Origin: Weimeria sp002480925
Lineage (GTDB): Bacteria; Bacillota; Clostridia; Lachnospirales; Lachnospiraceae
Assembly: GCF_052064335.1 (NCBI RefSeq)
Contig: NZ_JBQHVU010000015.1
Location: forward strand, 4,160 to 68,159
Direction of reading: 5' to 3'
Length of the DNA stretch: 64,000 nucleotides
This document shows, piece by piece, positions 16,703-25,143 of this stretch. How positions within the stretch are numbered: position 1 is the first letter of the stretch; each line of letters starts with the position of its first letter. Below the pieces are notes generated by a model. It had not been told where the DNA came from, did not search any database, and saw only the letters and a program-made list of their open reading frames with translations. Made by a program: the position numbers and the translations under genes.

Positions 16703-16925
16703 GGCCGAAAGCTTGTAGGCGAGAGCAAGCCGCAGGCGCAGCTCAAGCCACAAGCGAGGCCGCTGTCTGAGATTAGCGAGAACGAGTCGAAGACGAAGTT
16801 CGAGCTTAACGAAGACAGCTTCCTTGTTAATGAGAGCGAGCCATAGGCAAAGCTCGAATTTAGCGAAAAGTACTTCCTCACACCTCACCCCTCAGACCTC
16901 GCACCTCAGACCTCGCACCTACCAA
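16703..16925. repeat. Degenerate tandem repeats upstream of purB
   Basis: Three diverged units of about 45-50 bp, rich in GCGAGA/CGAAG/AGCTC words and ending near CTTCC: roughly 16717-16775, 16775-16823 and 16829-16876. Then comes a C-rich block (ACCTCACCCCTCAGACCTCGCACC, split over 16880-16925) with the word AGACCTCGCACCT twice. The minus strand shows spurious Leu/Arg-repeat frames. The C-rich block ends just before the purB ribosome site, as at purC. Confidence 0.65.
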
Positions 16926-16940
16926 AACAAGGAGAACACA

Positions 16941-18392
16941 ATGAACACAGACGCATACATAAGTCCCTTAAGCGAGCGTTACGCCAGCAAGGAGATGCAG
17001 TATATTTTTTCAGAGGATAAGAAGTTTTCGACATGGAGAAAGCTTTGGATCGCTCTTGCCCAGACGGAGATGGAGCTCGGACTTTCTGAGAATGGCAAGC
17101 CGGTGATCACACAGGATATGATCGATCAGATGAAGGAGCACATCTACGATATCAACTATGATGTTGCAAGAGAGCGCGAGAAGGTCGTAAGACATGACGT
17201 TATGAGCCATGTATACGCTTACGGCAAGCAGTGCCCTAAGGCAGCCGGTATAATTCATCTCGGAGCCACAAGCTGCTATGTCGGTGATAATACTGATGTC
17301 ATCATCATGCGCGAGGGACTTTTGCTTGTAAGGAAGAAGGTCCTTAACGTAATAAATGAGCTGGCAAAATTCGCAGATAAGTACAAGGATCTGCCGACCC
17401 TTGCCTTTACACATTTCCAGCCGGCCCAGCCTACCACAGTAGGAAAGAGAGCTACTCTCTGGTGCAATGAGTTCATGCAGGACCTTGAGGATATAGACTA
17501 TGTGATATCTACGATGAAGCTCTTAGGATCAAAGGGTACAACAGGTACTCAGGCAAGCTTCCTTGAGCTTTTCAATGGAGATGATGAGACCATTGACAAG
17601 ATAGATCCTATGATAGCAGAGAAGATGGGCTTTGATGCCTGTGTTCCTGTATCCGGACAGACCTATTCGAGAAAGCTTGATACCAGGGTATTAAATGTCC
17701 TTGCCGGAGTCGCTGCCTCAGCCCATAAGATGAGTAATGATATCAGGCTTCTTCAGCACTTGAAGGAGGTCGAGGAGCCATTCGAGAAGAATCAGATCGG
17801 TTCATCAGCAATGGCTTATAAGAGAAATCCTATGAGAAGTGAGAGGATAGCATCTCTTTCCAGATATATCATGATAGATGCTCTTAATCCTGCTATCACA
17901 TCAGCTACACAGTGGTTTGAGAGGACACTTGATGATTCTGCAAACAAGAGACTTTCTGTAGCCGAGGGCTTTTTGGCTACAGATGGTGTACTTGATCTCT
18001 GCCTCAATGTCGTGGACGGACTTGTAGTATATCCTAAGGTGATCGAGAAGCATATAATGGCTGAGCTTCCTTTCATGGCTACTGAAAATATTATGATGGA
18101 CGGAGTCAAGGAGGGCGGAAACCGTCAGGAGCTCCACGAGAGGATCAGGGAGCTTTCGATGCAGGCCGGAAAGAATGTAAAGGAAAATGGAGGAGACAAT
18201 AACCTGCTTGAGCTTATAGCAGCAGATGATGCCTTCCCTCTTGATCTTGACACATTAAAGAGGTCTATGGATCCTAAGAAATATGTCGGCCGTGCACCAA
18301 GACAGGTGAAGAAGTATCTCGATGAGGTCGTAAATCCTGTGCTCGAGAAGAACAAGGCTGACCTTGGAATTAAGGCAGAGATAAACGTCTGA
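16941..18392 (+). CDS. purB: Adenylosuccinate lyase
   Basis: Splits SAICAR and adenylosuccinate, releasing fumarate, in purine synthesis. 483 residues. Contains THFQPAQPTTVGKR and the fumarase/aspartase superfamily signature QIGSSAMAYKRNPMRSERI with its catalytic Ser in a flexible loop. The ATG at 16941 is chosen because CAAGGAGAA precedes it and MNTDAYISPLSERYAS is the normal N-terminus; an upstream in-frame ATG runs through repeat DNA. The Met-Ala replacing the usual Met-Pro in the signature is characteristic of a clostridial subgroup. A glutaredoxin-like gene follows after 13 bases. Confidence 0.96.
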   Translation: MNTDAYISPLSERYASKEMQYIFSEDKKFSTWRKLWIALAQTEMELGLSENGKPVITQDMIDQMKEHIYDINYDVAREREKVVRHDVMSHVYAYGKQCPKAAGIIHLGATSCYVGDNTDVIIMREGLLLVRKKVLNVINELAKFADKYKDLPTLAFTHFQPAQPTTVGKRATLWCNEFMQDLEDIDYVISTMKLLGSKGTTGTQASFLELFNGDDETIDKIDPMIAEKMGFDACVPVSGQTYSRKLDTRVLNVLAGVAASAHKMSNDIRLLQHLKEVEEPFEKNQIGSSAMAYKRNPMRSERIASLSRYIMIDALNPAITSATQWFERTLDDSANKRLSVAEGFLATDGVLDLCLNVVDGLVVYPKVIEKHIMAELPFMATENIMMDGVKEGGNRQELHERIRELSMQAGKNVKENGGDNNLLELIAADDAFPLDLDTLKRSMDPKKYVGRAPRQVKKYLDEVVNPVLEKNKADLGIKAEINV

Positions 18393-18405
18393 AAAGGAGG
18401 CGCTT

Positions 18406-18720
18406 ATGGTAACTATCTATGGTCTTAAGACCTGTCCCTACTGTGACTATATAAAGGCGCAGATAGAGGGCAGGGAGGATGAGTTTCACTATATCGACAT
18501 AGGCTCACATGTGAAATACATGCATGCATTTATAGATCTGCGCGACAAGAGGAGTGAGTTCGATCACAGCAAAGAGATCGGAGACATAGGGATCCCGGCC
18601 TTCGTGCTCGAGGATGGGAGCATCACCCTTGATCCTGCAAGGGTAGGTCTTAAGGAGTATGACCCGTCTATGCCGTCATGCTCTATTGAGGATCATAAGA
18701 ACGGAAGATCAGGCTGTTAA
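18406..18720 (+). CDS. Glutaredoxin-like protein
   Basis: 104 residues starting MVTIYGLKTCPYCDYIKAQI, with a CPYC active site at residues 10-13 as in dithiol glutaredoxins. The middle (HVKYMHAFIDLRDKRSEFD) is longer than in classical glutaredoxin, and the cis-Pro is in GDIGIPAFVLEDG. Two extra cysteines sit near the C-terminus (PSCS and SGC). The ribosome site GGAGGC is good. It lies 13 bases after purB and before a strong terminator, so it is the last gene of the pur unit. Physiological substrate unknown. Confidence 0.82.
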   Translation: MVTIYGLKTCPYCDYIKAQIEGREDEFHYIDIGSHVKYMHAFIDLRDKRSEFDHSKEIGDIGIPAFVLEDGSITLDPARVGLKEYDPSMPSCSIEDHKNGRSGC

Positions 18721-18732
18721 GGATCTGATCAG

Positions 18733-18761
18733 AAGCTGCGGTATTCCGCAGCTTTTTTTAT
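18733..18761 (+). terminator. Rho-independent terminator of the purB-glutaredoxin unit
   Basis: AAGCTGCGG pairs with CCGCAGCTT around TATT, followed by a run of T residues. Confidence 0.93.
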
Positions 18762-18901
18762 TTGTTAAAGTATGTTTTCTATTCTACAGAAGGGTATAAG
18801 CGCAATATTTATTTTTGGCAGGATATCTTAACGGAATGATCGCGAGGCTTGATGGAATATGGCAGTTTAGAAAGATTTGATGAATTATTTTCATTATGGT
18901 A

Positions 18902-18929
18902 TTGACAAATATTCATCTAGTGTTATACT
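18902..18929 (+). promoter_or_regulatory. Promoter of the T-box leader
   Basis: TTGACA and TATACT separated by 16 bases, about 30 bases upstream of the first T-box structure. The 140 bases between the previous terminator and this promoter hold nothing recognisable. Confidence 0.82.
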
Positions 18930-18949
18930 CATGGAGTAAACTTAATAAA

Positions 18950-19246
18950 GCAGGTAAGCAGTCCTACCTAAATTCGTAGATGAGAACAAGTCACATGGAT
19001 ATGACACCTTGAAGAGAAGTGCCGGTCGGTGCGAGGCACAGGAAGCGTCCATAGTGGTATCCTCTCAGAGAAGCAGCGCCAAAAGGCATGAATGCCGATT
19101 AAGTGCTGACGGTATCCCCCGTTACAGGGAAGCGCATGATGGTGCGTAAAGTGTCGTTTGCAGTTGCAGGCGGAATCAGGGTGGTAACGCGGAATAGTTC
19201 ATTTCGTCCCTCTATGGCATAAGGAATGCCGGGAGGGACTTTTTTC
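18950..19246 (+). promoter_or_regulatory. T-box leader (tRNA-sensing riboswitch)
   Basis: Stem I apical elements AGAGAAGUGCC and GGUCGGUGCGAGGCAC (19012-19040) match the AGAGA/GGUG pattern. The T-box proper is AGGGTGGTAACGCGG at 19178-19192. The terminator is GTCCCTC/GAGGGAC (with an internal GGCAT/ATGCC stem) followed by TTTTTT at about 19206-19245. The T-box sequence and the 5' terminator arm provide the antiterminator alternative. The UGGU bulge would pair with a tRNA ending A-CCA. GGAUA/UAUCC may form the base of Stem I. The specifier codon could not be fixed by eye. Confidence 0.9.
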
Positions 19247-19289
19247 ATCCCCTCCTCTTTGACCTGCGAAAAGCAATGGAGGTACTATC

Positions 19290-20321
19290 ATGAAAAAGCT
19301 TCAGAAACTGGCAAAGCTGATGTCGGATCACACGGCTATAGTCGTAATAGCCTTTGCGGTGATCACATTTATCTATCCGGCATGGATGGGTTGGGTAAAC
19401 CATGCCTGGTTTTCGGATTTCGCGACGAACCGTTTTACATCCCAGACCTTCATCATAGGTATCATAATGATGAGCATGGGAATGTCTATGACCACGGATG
19501 ACTTCAGGATACTTGCAAAGAGGCCCCTCGATATATTCATAGGTGCTGCAGCCCAGTACTGTGTAATGCCATTCCTGGCCTATACTCTGGTACATCTTCT
19601 GCATTTGCCGTCCGATCTGGCACTTGGACTTATCCTTGTTGGCTGCTGTCCGGGAGGCGTTTCATCAAACGTGATGTCCTATCTGTGTCACGGTGATGTA
19701 GCCTTCTCGGTGGGCATGACCACAGCATCAACCATACTTGCCCCTGTAATGACACCGCTTCTCGTTTCATTGCTTGCAAGCGGAGCAACGGTAAGCATAA
19801 AGGCCTTTCCTATGTTTGTTTCCATAATAGAGACAGTCATAATCCCGGTAGCGATAGGCTTCGCATTGAATGCTTCACTTGGAAAGAATAAGAAATTCAA
19901 TGAATTCCAGAAGCTCATGCCGGCAGTCGCAGTCTTAGGACTAGCCTTTGTGGTTGGTGGAGTCGTGAATTCACAGGGATCGAGCTTCTTTACATCAGGA
20001 CTTGTGATCTTTGCAGCAGTCTTCCTTCACAATGGACTCGGATATCTGCTTGGGTATGTGGTAGGAATATTCACAAGAATGAACAAGGCAAAGAGAAGAA
20101 CTATCTCTATAGAGGTAGGCATGCAGAATGCCGGTATGGCAACAAACCTTGCAACTACCACAGCGCAGTTTGCCACGATGCCGAATGCGGCTATAATAGC
20201 AGCGGTCTCATGTGTATGGCATTCCATATCAGGAACCATACTTGCAGGCTTCTTTGCATGGCTTGATAAGAAAACTGAGGCAGAGGGAGCAGGTGTAAAA
20301 AAGGTAAAAGAAGCAGCATAA
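19290..20321 (+). CDS. BASS-family (bile acid:sodium symporter-like) transporter under T-box control
   Basis: 343 residues, nine to ten helices. Conserved BASS motifs are GIIMMSMGMSMT, GLILVGCCPGGVSSNVMSYL (sodium-site crossover region) and EVGMQNAGMATNLA. The family includes transporters of bile acids, pantoate and 2-oxo acids. The ATG follows AATGGAGG, 44 bases after the T-box terminator, and no other gene is in the unit. T-box control links its expression to an uncharged tRNA, so the substrate is probably an amino acid precursor or 2-oxo acid rather than a bile acid (inference). A terminator follows. Confidence 0.9.
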   Translation: MKKLQKLAKLMSDHTAIVVIAFAVITFIYPAWMGWVNHAWFSDFATNRFTSQTFIIGIIMMSMGMSMTTDDFRILAKRPLDIFIGAAAQYCVMPFLAYTLVHLLHLPSDLALGLILVGCCPGGVSSNVMSYLCHGDVAFSVGMTTASTILAPVMTPLLVSLLASGATVSIKAFPMFVSIIETVIIPVAIGFALNASLGKNKKFNEFQKLMPAVAVLGLAFVVGGVVNSQGSSFFTSGLVIFAAVFLHNGLGYLLGYVVGIFTRMNKAKRRTISIEVGMQNAGMATNLATTTAQFATMPNAAIIAAVSCVWHSISGTILAGFFAWLDKKTEAEGAGVKKVKEAA

Positions 20322-20341
20322 GTCATATAGCTTGAATTCAG

Positions 20342-20370
20342 AAGGGACAGTCTAAGTGACTGTCCCTTTT
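20342..20370 (+). terminator. Terminator of the BASS transporter gene
   Basis: AAGGGACAGTC pairs with GACTGTCCCTT, then TTTT. The GGGACAGTC core resembles the palindrome family of the 2.4-6.2 kb region. Confidence 0.82.
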
Positions 20371-20440
20371 GCTGTTGACGAAAGTGCCTGACAGGCGTAT
20401 GATAATCATTTAGTCAGCAATATTTTAGGAGAAAGTGTAA

Positions 20441-21355
20441 ATGAGAGGAAACATAGTAAAGGCATTGACCCTTATAGCAGCCATTGTGACGGTTACAGCT
20501 TATGCAGGAAACAGTAGCTCCGTGGCAGAGGCAGCACCTAAGACTAAGAAGACAGTTACAGTTGAGCCCTCGGGTGATGAGAGCGGATGCTTGGACTTCA
20601 ATGAGATAGCCGCCTACAGCGAGGAGGGAGGCTATAAGATAATCCTTAGTCCCGGGACATACTATATCAACGGCCAGCTGCGTCTTAACAGCAATACATA
20701 TCTTAAGGCAGACGGCGCAAAGATAATAGAGGTCCAGAATGGATCCAGGCTTATTACCCAGCCCTATGACAGGAACGGCTATAAGCAAAGGAAGGGCTAC
20801 GACAGTGTCCATGATATAACTATAGACGGCGGCACCTGGGCGGGGACAAAGAAATTCGCCGACTACGGAGTGAATATCAAGAATGGACAAAAGACAGGTC
20901 CTAATGTGATAAATTTCTGGCATGCCAGGAATATCACGATAAAGAATCTTTGTGTATACAATGCAGTAAATGCTCATTTGATAGAGCTTTGCGGTGTAAA
21001 AAACGCCCGCATCATCGGTTGTCACATAGGCTGTCGCAAGACTAAGGACGGAAGCCTGAAAAGAGGCTGTTCCAAGGGCGATATATACCGGGGTGCTATA
21101 CAGCTTGATTTCTGCTCGAAGTCGGGCAACAGGCATTCAGAGCCCTTCGATGGAACGACCTGCCGAAATGTCACTATAAAGGACAATTATATCTGGTACA
21201 GGACAGGAATACAGATAGCAAATGATTCGTCAAAGACCACAAATGATGTGAAGGTAAAGGACAATATACTGCGCTGTAAATACGCCTGGACTAATGTCAG
21301 CATGAGAAAGGCCCGTGGCTTTAAGGAATCAGGCAACAAGAGAAAAAAGTATTAG
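20441..21355 (+). CDS. Secreted right-handed beta-helix protein
   Basis: 304 residues. A signal peptide (about residues 1-31, MRGNIVKALTLIAAIVTVTAYAG) is followed by a short basic linker. Repeating beta-helix rungs follow: PGTYYINGQLRLNSNTYLKADG, ITIDGGTWAG, ITIKNLCVYNAVNAHLIEL, VTIKDNYIWYRTGIQIAN, VKVKDNILRC. This is the fold of pectate lyases and related polysaccharide-active or binding proteins. No catalytic triad is obvious, and many basic residues give a high charge. It is alone between two transporter/metabolic units. Carbohydrate binding or cleavage is inferred from the fold only. Confidence 0.75.
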   Translation: MRGNIVKALTLIAAIVTVTAYAGNSSSVAEAAPKTKKTVTVEPSGDESGCLDFNEIAAYSEEGGYKIILSPGTYYINGQLRLNSNTYLKADGAKIIEVQNGSRLITQPYDRNGYKQRKGYDSVHDITIDGGTWAGTKKFADYGVNIKNGQKTGPNVINFWHARNITIKNLCVYNAVNAHLIELCGVKNARIIGCHIGCRKTKDGSLKRGCSKGDIYRGAIQLDFCSKSGNRHSEPFDGTTCRNVTIKDNYIWYRTGIQIANDSSKTTNDVKVKDNILRCKYAWTNVSMRKARGFKESGNKRKKY

Positions 21356-21372
21356 TAATGAAGGAGACTGTA

Positions 21373-22032
21373 ATGGATCAGGCAAAGAGGATAAACTATC
21401 AGCATACAGCAGCAAGCATAATAAATAAGCTAAAGGCCCGTCATATGGAAGGTTTCTACTGTGAGGATTTAGGATCAGCCAAGGAGAAGGTAATAGAGCT
21501 AATAGAAAACGGCATGGATCAAAAGCCATCAAAGGGGCGGAGCGTGGCCTATGGAGGATCCATGACGATCGACAATACGGATCTTAAGGCTATGATTGAG
21601 GCAGCAGGGCATAAGCTTATAGTAAGGGAAGACTATAAGACACCTGAGGAGATGAGGGAGCTTAAGGCTCTTTCGGTAAATGCCGATTCCTTTATAATGA
21701 GTACCAATGCCATCACACTTGACGGTGAGCTTATAAACATAGATGGACGCGGAAACAGGCTATCATTTATGATATACGGGCCGGATCAGGTGATAATCCT
21801 TGCAGGGATGAATAAGGTCGTCACAGGGGTAGAGGACGGGATAAGGAGAGTAAGAAATATTGCTGCCCCTGCCAATACAGTAAGACTTGGCTGCGATACA
21901 CCGTGTGCCCTGACGGGTCAGTGCGCAAACTGCCTTAAAAACACAATATGCGACCAGATAGTGGTCACAAGGGCATCCATGATACCGGGCAGGATAAAGG
22001 TAGTGCTTTTTGGCGAGGAAGCAGGATACTGA
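21373..22032 (+). CDS. LUD-domain (LutC/DUF162-like) protein
   Basis: 219 residues. Contains GRSVAYGGSMTIDNTDL, SADSFIMSTNAITLDGELINIDGRGNR and NKVVTGVEDGIRRVRNIAAP, all typical of the LUD domain family found in lactate utilisation operons. A conserved cysteine cluster (GCDTPCALTGQCANCLKNTICDQ) near residue 170 suggests a metal or Fe-S site. The start at 21373 is chosen over an ATG 15 bases upstream because AAGGAG lies between. No lutA or lutB partner is nearby, so its role outside lactate oxidation is open. trmL follows after 22 bases. Confidence 0.86.
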   Translation: MDQAKRINYQHTAASIINKLKARHMEGFYCEDLGSAKEKVIELIENGMDQKPSKGRSVAYGGSMTIDNTDLKAMIEAAGHKLIVREDYKTPEEMRELKALSVNADSFIMSTNAITLDGELINIDGRGNRLSFMIYGPDQVIILAGMNKVVTGVEDGIRRVRNIAAPANTVRLGCDTPCALTGQCANCLKNTICDQIVVTRASMIPGRIKVVLFGEEAGY

Positions 22033-22054
22033 TAAGTGAAAGGACATAAGGAAA

Positions 22055-22588
22055 ATGCTTGGCATAGTCTTACATGAGCCGGAAATCCCGTTTAATACCG
22101 GAGCCATCGGCCGGACCTGTGTGGCTACAGGCTCATCGCTCCATCTTATATATCCACTGGGATTTGCGCTAAGTGATAAATATATAAAGAGAGCTGGCAT
22201 GGATTACTGGTCCAGGCTTGATCTGCACAAGTACAATGATTATGAGGATTTTATAGAAAGACATAGTAATCTTTGCTTTAACAATGAGGGAGAGTCAGGC
22301 TCTAAAAAGCTCTGGTTTGCAACTACAAAGGCCAGACAATGCTACTCGGATGTGAGTTTCGGAAAGGATGATATGATCATGTTCGGAAAGGAGTCTGCCG
22401 GGATCCCTGAGGAAATACTGATAAGGCATCCTGATTCATGTATCAGGATCCCAATGATTGGAGAAACCCGTTCCCTTAATCTGTCGAACTCGGTTGCCAT
22501 AGTGCTCTATGAAGCACTGCGTCAGAACGGCTTTGCCGGGCTTAACGAAAAGGGCCAGCTTCACCGGCTAAGCTGGGACTTAAGATAG
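22055..22588 (+). CDS. trmL: tRNA (cytidine(34)-2'-O)-methyltransferase
   Basis: SPOUT-class RNA methyltransferase of 177 residues that 2'-O-methylates the wobble base of leucine tRNAs. It opens HEPEIPFNTGAIGRTCVATG and has FGKESAGIPEEIL and RSLNLSNSVAIVLYEALRQ, the trefoil-knot motifs binding S-adenosylmethionine. Length is normal for TrmL. It starts 22 bases after the LUD gene and is probably co-transcribed with it. Nothing unusual. Confidence 0.95.
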   Translation: MLGIVLHEPEIPFNTGAIGRTCVATGSSLHLIYPLGFALSDKYIKRAGMDYWSRLDLHKYNDYEDFIERHSNLCFNNEGESGSKKLWFATTKARQCYSDVSFGKDDMIMFGKESAGIPEEILIRHPDSCIRIPMIGETRSLNLSNSVAIVLYEALRQNGFAGLNEKGQLHRLSWDLR

Positions 22589-22676
22589 TTTTTCTTGACA
22601 TGCTTCTTCAAAAATAATAAGGTAGTAGCTGGCAGATTTCCGGGTGAAATCCGAATGGTTTTATGGAGGTAATAAA

Positions 22677-24023
22677 ATGAGTGTTCCTATATGGATGTGT
22701 ATCCCATTTGCGGGATTGCTGCTCTGTGTAGCGCTTTTTCCGCTTTTCGCAGGAGAATGGTGGGAGAAGCACGAGGGGTTGGTGGTCGCACTGTGGTCAG
22801 TTGCTGTGATAGTGATCTTCGGGGCCAGATTCGGCGCAGGCGCTGCTGTAAAGACCGTAGTATCATGTATAGCAAATGACTACCTGACCTTTATCATCCT
22901 TTTATTCGGGCTGTACTGTGTAGCAGGAAATATTTCCTTTACGGGAGATCTGGCAGGATCCCCGGGAGTGAATGTCGTTCTGCTTGCTATAGGAACACTT
23001 CTTTCAAGCCTTATTGGTACGACAGGATCATCAATGCTTATGATCCGTCCTGTGATCAAGATGAATGGCTGGAGGAAGAGAAAGTCACAGATCATGATAT
23101 TCTTCATCTTCCTTGTGTCAAATATAGGAGGATGCCTGACTCCTATGGGAGATCCTCCGCTTCTTATGGGATTCATGAGAGGGGTTCCTTTCTTCTGGAG
23201 CCTGCATCTATTCCCTGTCCTTATAGTAAATATGATCCTTCTGCTTACTATATTCTATTATATAGACAGAAAGGCCTACAGGGCTGATATAGCAGAGGGC
23301 CGTATGCCGGATCTGCATTCTACGACTACAAAGATCAGCTTCAGCGGACTTCACAATCTGCTCTTTCTTATAATGATAGTGGTAGGAGTGATCCTGAGCG
23401 GATCCCTTCCTGGTATGAAGGTTTTCCAGAATAGTGACGGCTCGGTAAAGGGTATATCACTTCCGGGAGGCGACACTCTGGGGTGGCCATCGATCATAGA
23501 GGTGGCTATTATTCTTCTGGCTGCTTTTCTGTCATTTAAGACAACTGACAAGGAGGTCCGTACCAGGAACCATTTCACCTGGGGAGCTATCCAGGAGGTG
23601 GCAGTGCTTTTCATAGGGATCTTCCTTACCATGCAGCCGGCACTTATGCTTCTTAAAGACAAGGGAGGCGACCTGGGACTTACGACTCCTGTCCAGATGT
23701 TTTTCTCAACAGGGGCGCTCTCAAGCTTCCTTGACAATACACCTACATATCTGGTATTCCTTACGACAGCAGGTGCTCTTGGGTTTAAGAGCGGACTTCA
23801 TACGGCGCTTGGCGTGATACCGATGAAGATGCTTACCGCTATATCATGCGGTGCTGTCTTCATGGGAGCTAATACCTATATAGGTAACGCTCCAAACTTC
23901 ATGGTAAAGTCCATGTCGGACGAGAACGGTGTTTCGATGCCTTCGTTCTTCGGATACATGAAGTGGTCAATTAGTATACTGATACCGGTGTTCATCCTTG
24001 ATGCACTGATATTCTTCATTTAG
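22677..24023 (+). CDS. NhaD/ion-transporter superfamily sodium:proton antiporter
   Basis: 448 residues, about twelve helices. Conserved patches are GTTGSSMLMIRPVIK, NIGGCLTPMGDPPLLMGF, FLDNTPTYLVFLT and GANTYIGNAPNFMVKS, typical of the NhaD branch of the ion-transporter superfamily. The ATG at 22677 follows ATGGAGG; an in-frame ATG 33 bases upstream lacks a site. The next gene (cytidylate kinase-like) begins 15 bases downstream. Ion specificity is inferred from the family. Confidence 0.88.
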   Translation: MSVPIWMCIPFAGLLLCVALFPLFAGEWWEKHEGLVVALWSVAVIVIFGARFGAGAAVKTVVSCIANDYLTFIILLFGLYCVAGNISFTGDLAGSPGVNVVLLAIGTLLSSLIGTTGSSMLMIRPVIKMNGWRKRKSQIMIFFIFLVSNIGGCLTPMGDPPLLMGFMRGVPFFWSLHLFPVLIVNMILLLTIFYYIDRKAYRADIAEGRMPDLHSTTTKISFSGLHNLLFLIMIVVGVILSGSLPGMKVFQNSDGSVKGISLPGGDTLGWPSIIEVAIILLAAFLSFKTTDKEVRTRNHFTWGAIQEVAVLFIGIFLTMQPALMLLKDKGGDLGLTTPVQMFFSTGALSSFLDNTPTYLVFLTTAGALGFKSGLHTALGVIPMKMLTAISCGAVFMGANTYIGNAPNFMVKSMSDENGVSMPSFFGYMKWSISILIPVFILDALIFFI

Positions 24024-24037
24024 AAAGGCGGTATTAT

Positions 24038-25054
24038 ATGTCAGACAAGAATGAAGCGATCAGACTCGCAAAGAGAATATATGACCTTGATGAAAAGGCC
24101 TATCGTGCTTCAGGCTCTGCCCTGGGCCATGTATATACCGGTGACAGGGAGGCCAGGATTGATGAGATCATAAGGTGCATGGAGACACCTGAGGTACGCT
24201 TTAATCTCAGACAGCAGCTTGCTCTTATCGGAAACATGGCTCATACCATAGAAGACGACGATGAGAGAGAGAAGGTGCTTGGGGAGTACGAGGATGTGAT
24301 AAAGGATTTCCATGAGTTCATCGATAAGAACGGCGGTCCTTCCGGTATCATGGATCCTATTATCGCAAGCTTAAACTCCCTTACCTTAAAGAACAGGATG
24401 GAGAAGCAGCATCTTATCATCTGCATCAGCCGTTCAAGTGCCTCAGGAGGAAGCCATGTGGGACTGGAGCTCGCTGAGAAGCTTAATATCGATTATCTGG
24501 ATTCGCGCATAATTGAGAATATGATAAAAAAGCTCGAGGTGACGGAGGACATAGAGAAGGCTACATCTGAGATCCCTGAATCCGAGGGCAGCAGCGCTGA
24601 TATAGATGAGGAGATCCTGTCTTTTGAAAACACATCAAAGATCAGGAAGTTTATCCACAGGAAAAACAGGTATCATGGATTGAACTATCTGGATGCAAGC
24701 TTTTTCCGTATGACTGAGATCATCACGGCTCTGGCAAAGGAGCAGGACTTCGTTATCGTTGGTCGTGCTGCTGACAGGATTCTGACGAATAACAGGATTC
24801 CTCACATCAGCATCTTTATCACGGCACCTTTCGAGTCGAGGATCACCAGGGTTCAGAAGATAAGAGGCTGTGACAGAAGGACAGCCAGGAAGATTCTGAA
24901 GGCTGCGGATAATATTCATGCGAGATATTATAACTACTACACCGGTCTTAAATGGGGTGATGCGAATAACTATGACCTCTGCCTTAACAGCGCAAGCTAC
25001 GGAATAGATGGCTGTGTAAAGCTTATTATGAACCTGCTTGAGCCGGTAAAGTAG
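24038..25054 (+). CDS. Cytidylate-kinase-like family protein with N-terminal helical domain
   Basis: 338 residues. Residues about 1-130 are helical and unrecognised. From about 130 a nucleoside-kinase fold begins with ICISRSSASGGSHVGLELAEKLNIDYLD, then FVIVGRAADRIL and ITAPFESRITRVQKIRG. This is the cytidylate-kinase-like group widespread in Clostridia, not the housekeeping Cmk. The P-loop is Gly/Ser-rich and lacks a classical GK[ST], so activity is uncertain. A terminator follows immediately. Confidence 0.8.
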   Translation: MSDKNEAIRLAKRIYDLDEKAYRASGSALGHVYTGDREARIDEIIRCMETPEVRFNLRQQLALIGNMAHTIEDDDEREKVLGEYEDVIKDFHEFIDKNGGPSGIMDPIIASLNSLTLKNRMEKQHLIICISRSSASGGSHVGLELAEKLNIDYLDSRIIENMIKKLEVTEDIEKATSEIPESEGSSADIDEEILSFENTSKIRKFIHRKNRYHGLNYLDASFFRMTEIITALAKEQDFVIVGRAADRILTNNRIPHISIFITAPFESRITRVQKIRGCDRRTARKILKAADNIHARYYNYYTGLKWGDANNYDLCLNSASYGIDGCVKLIMNLLEPVK

Positions 25055-25076
25055 GAAAGAAACAGTAAGAAGGGAG

Positions 25077-25106
25077 CAGAGCTATGACTAGTAGCTCTGT
25101 TTTTTT
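25077..25106 (+). terminator. Terminator after the cytidylate-kinase-like gene
   Basis: CAGAGCT pairs with AGCTCTG around ATGACTAGT, followed by seven T residues. Confidence 0.9.
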
Positions 25107-25143
25107 GGATAAGCAGATGATATGCAAAAGAAAGGATTTCAAG

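Noticed and set aside
16577..16888. Minus-strand Leu/Arg-repeat frames upstream of purB
   Set aside because: They reflect the degenerate tandem DNA repeats and overlap the purF 3' end; low complexity, no start signal.
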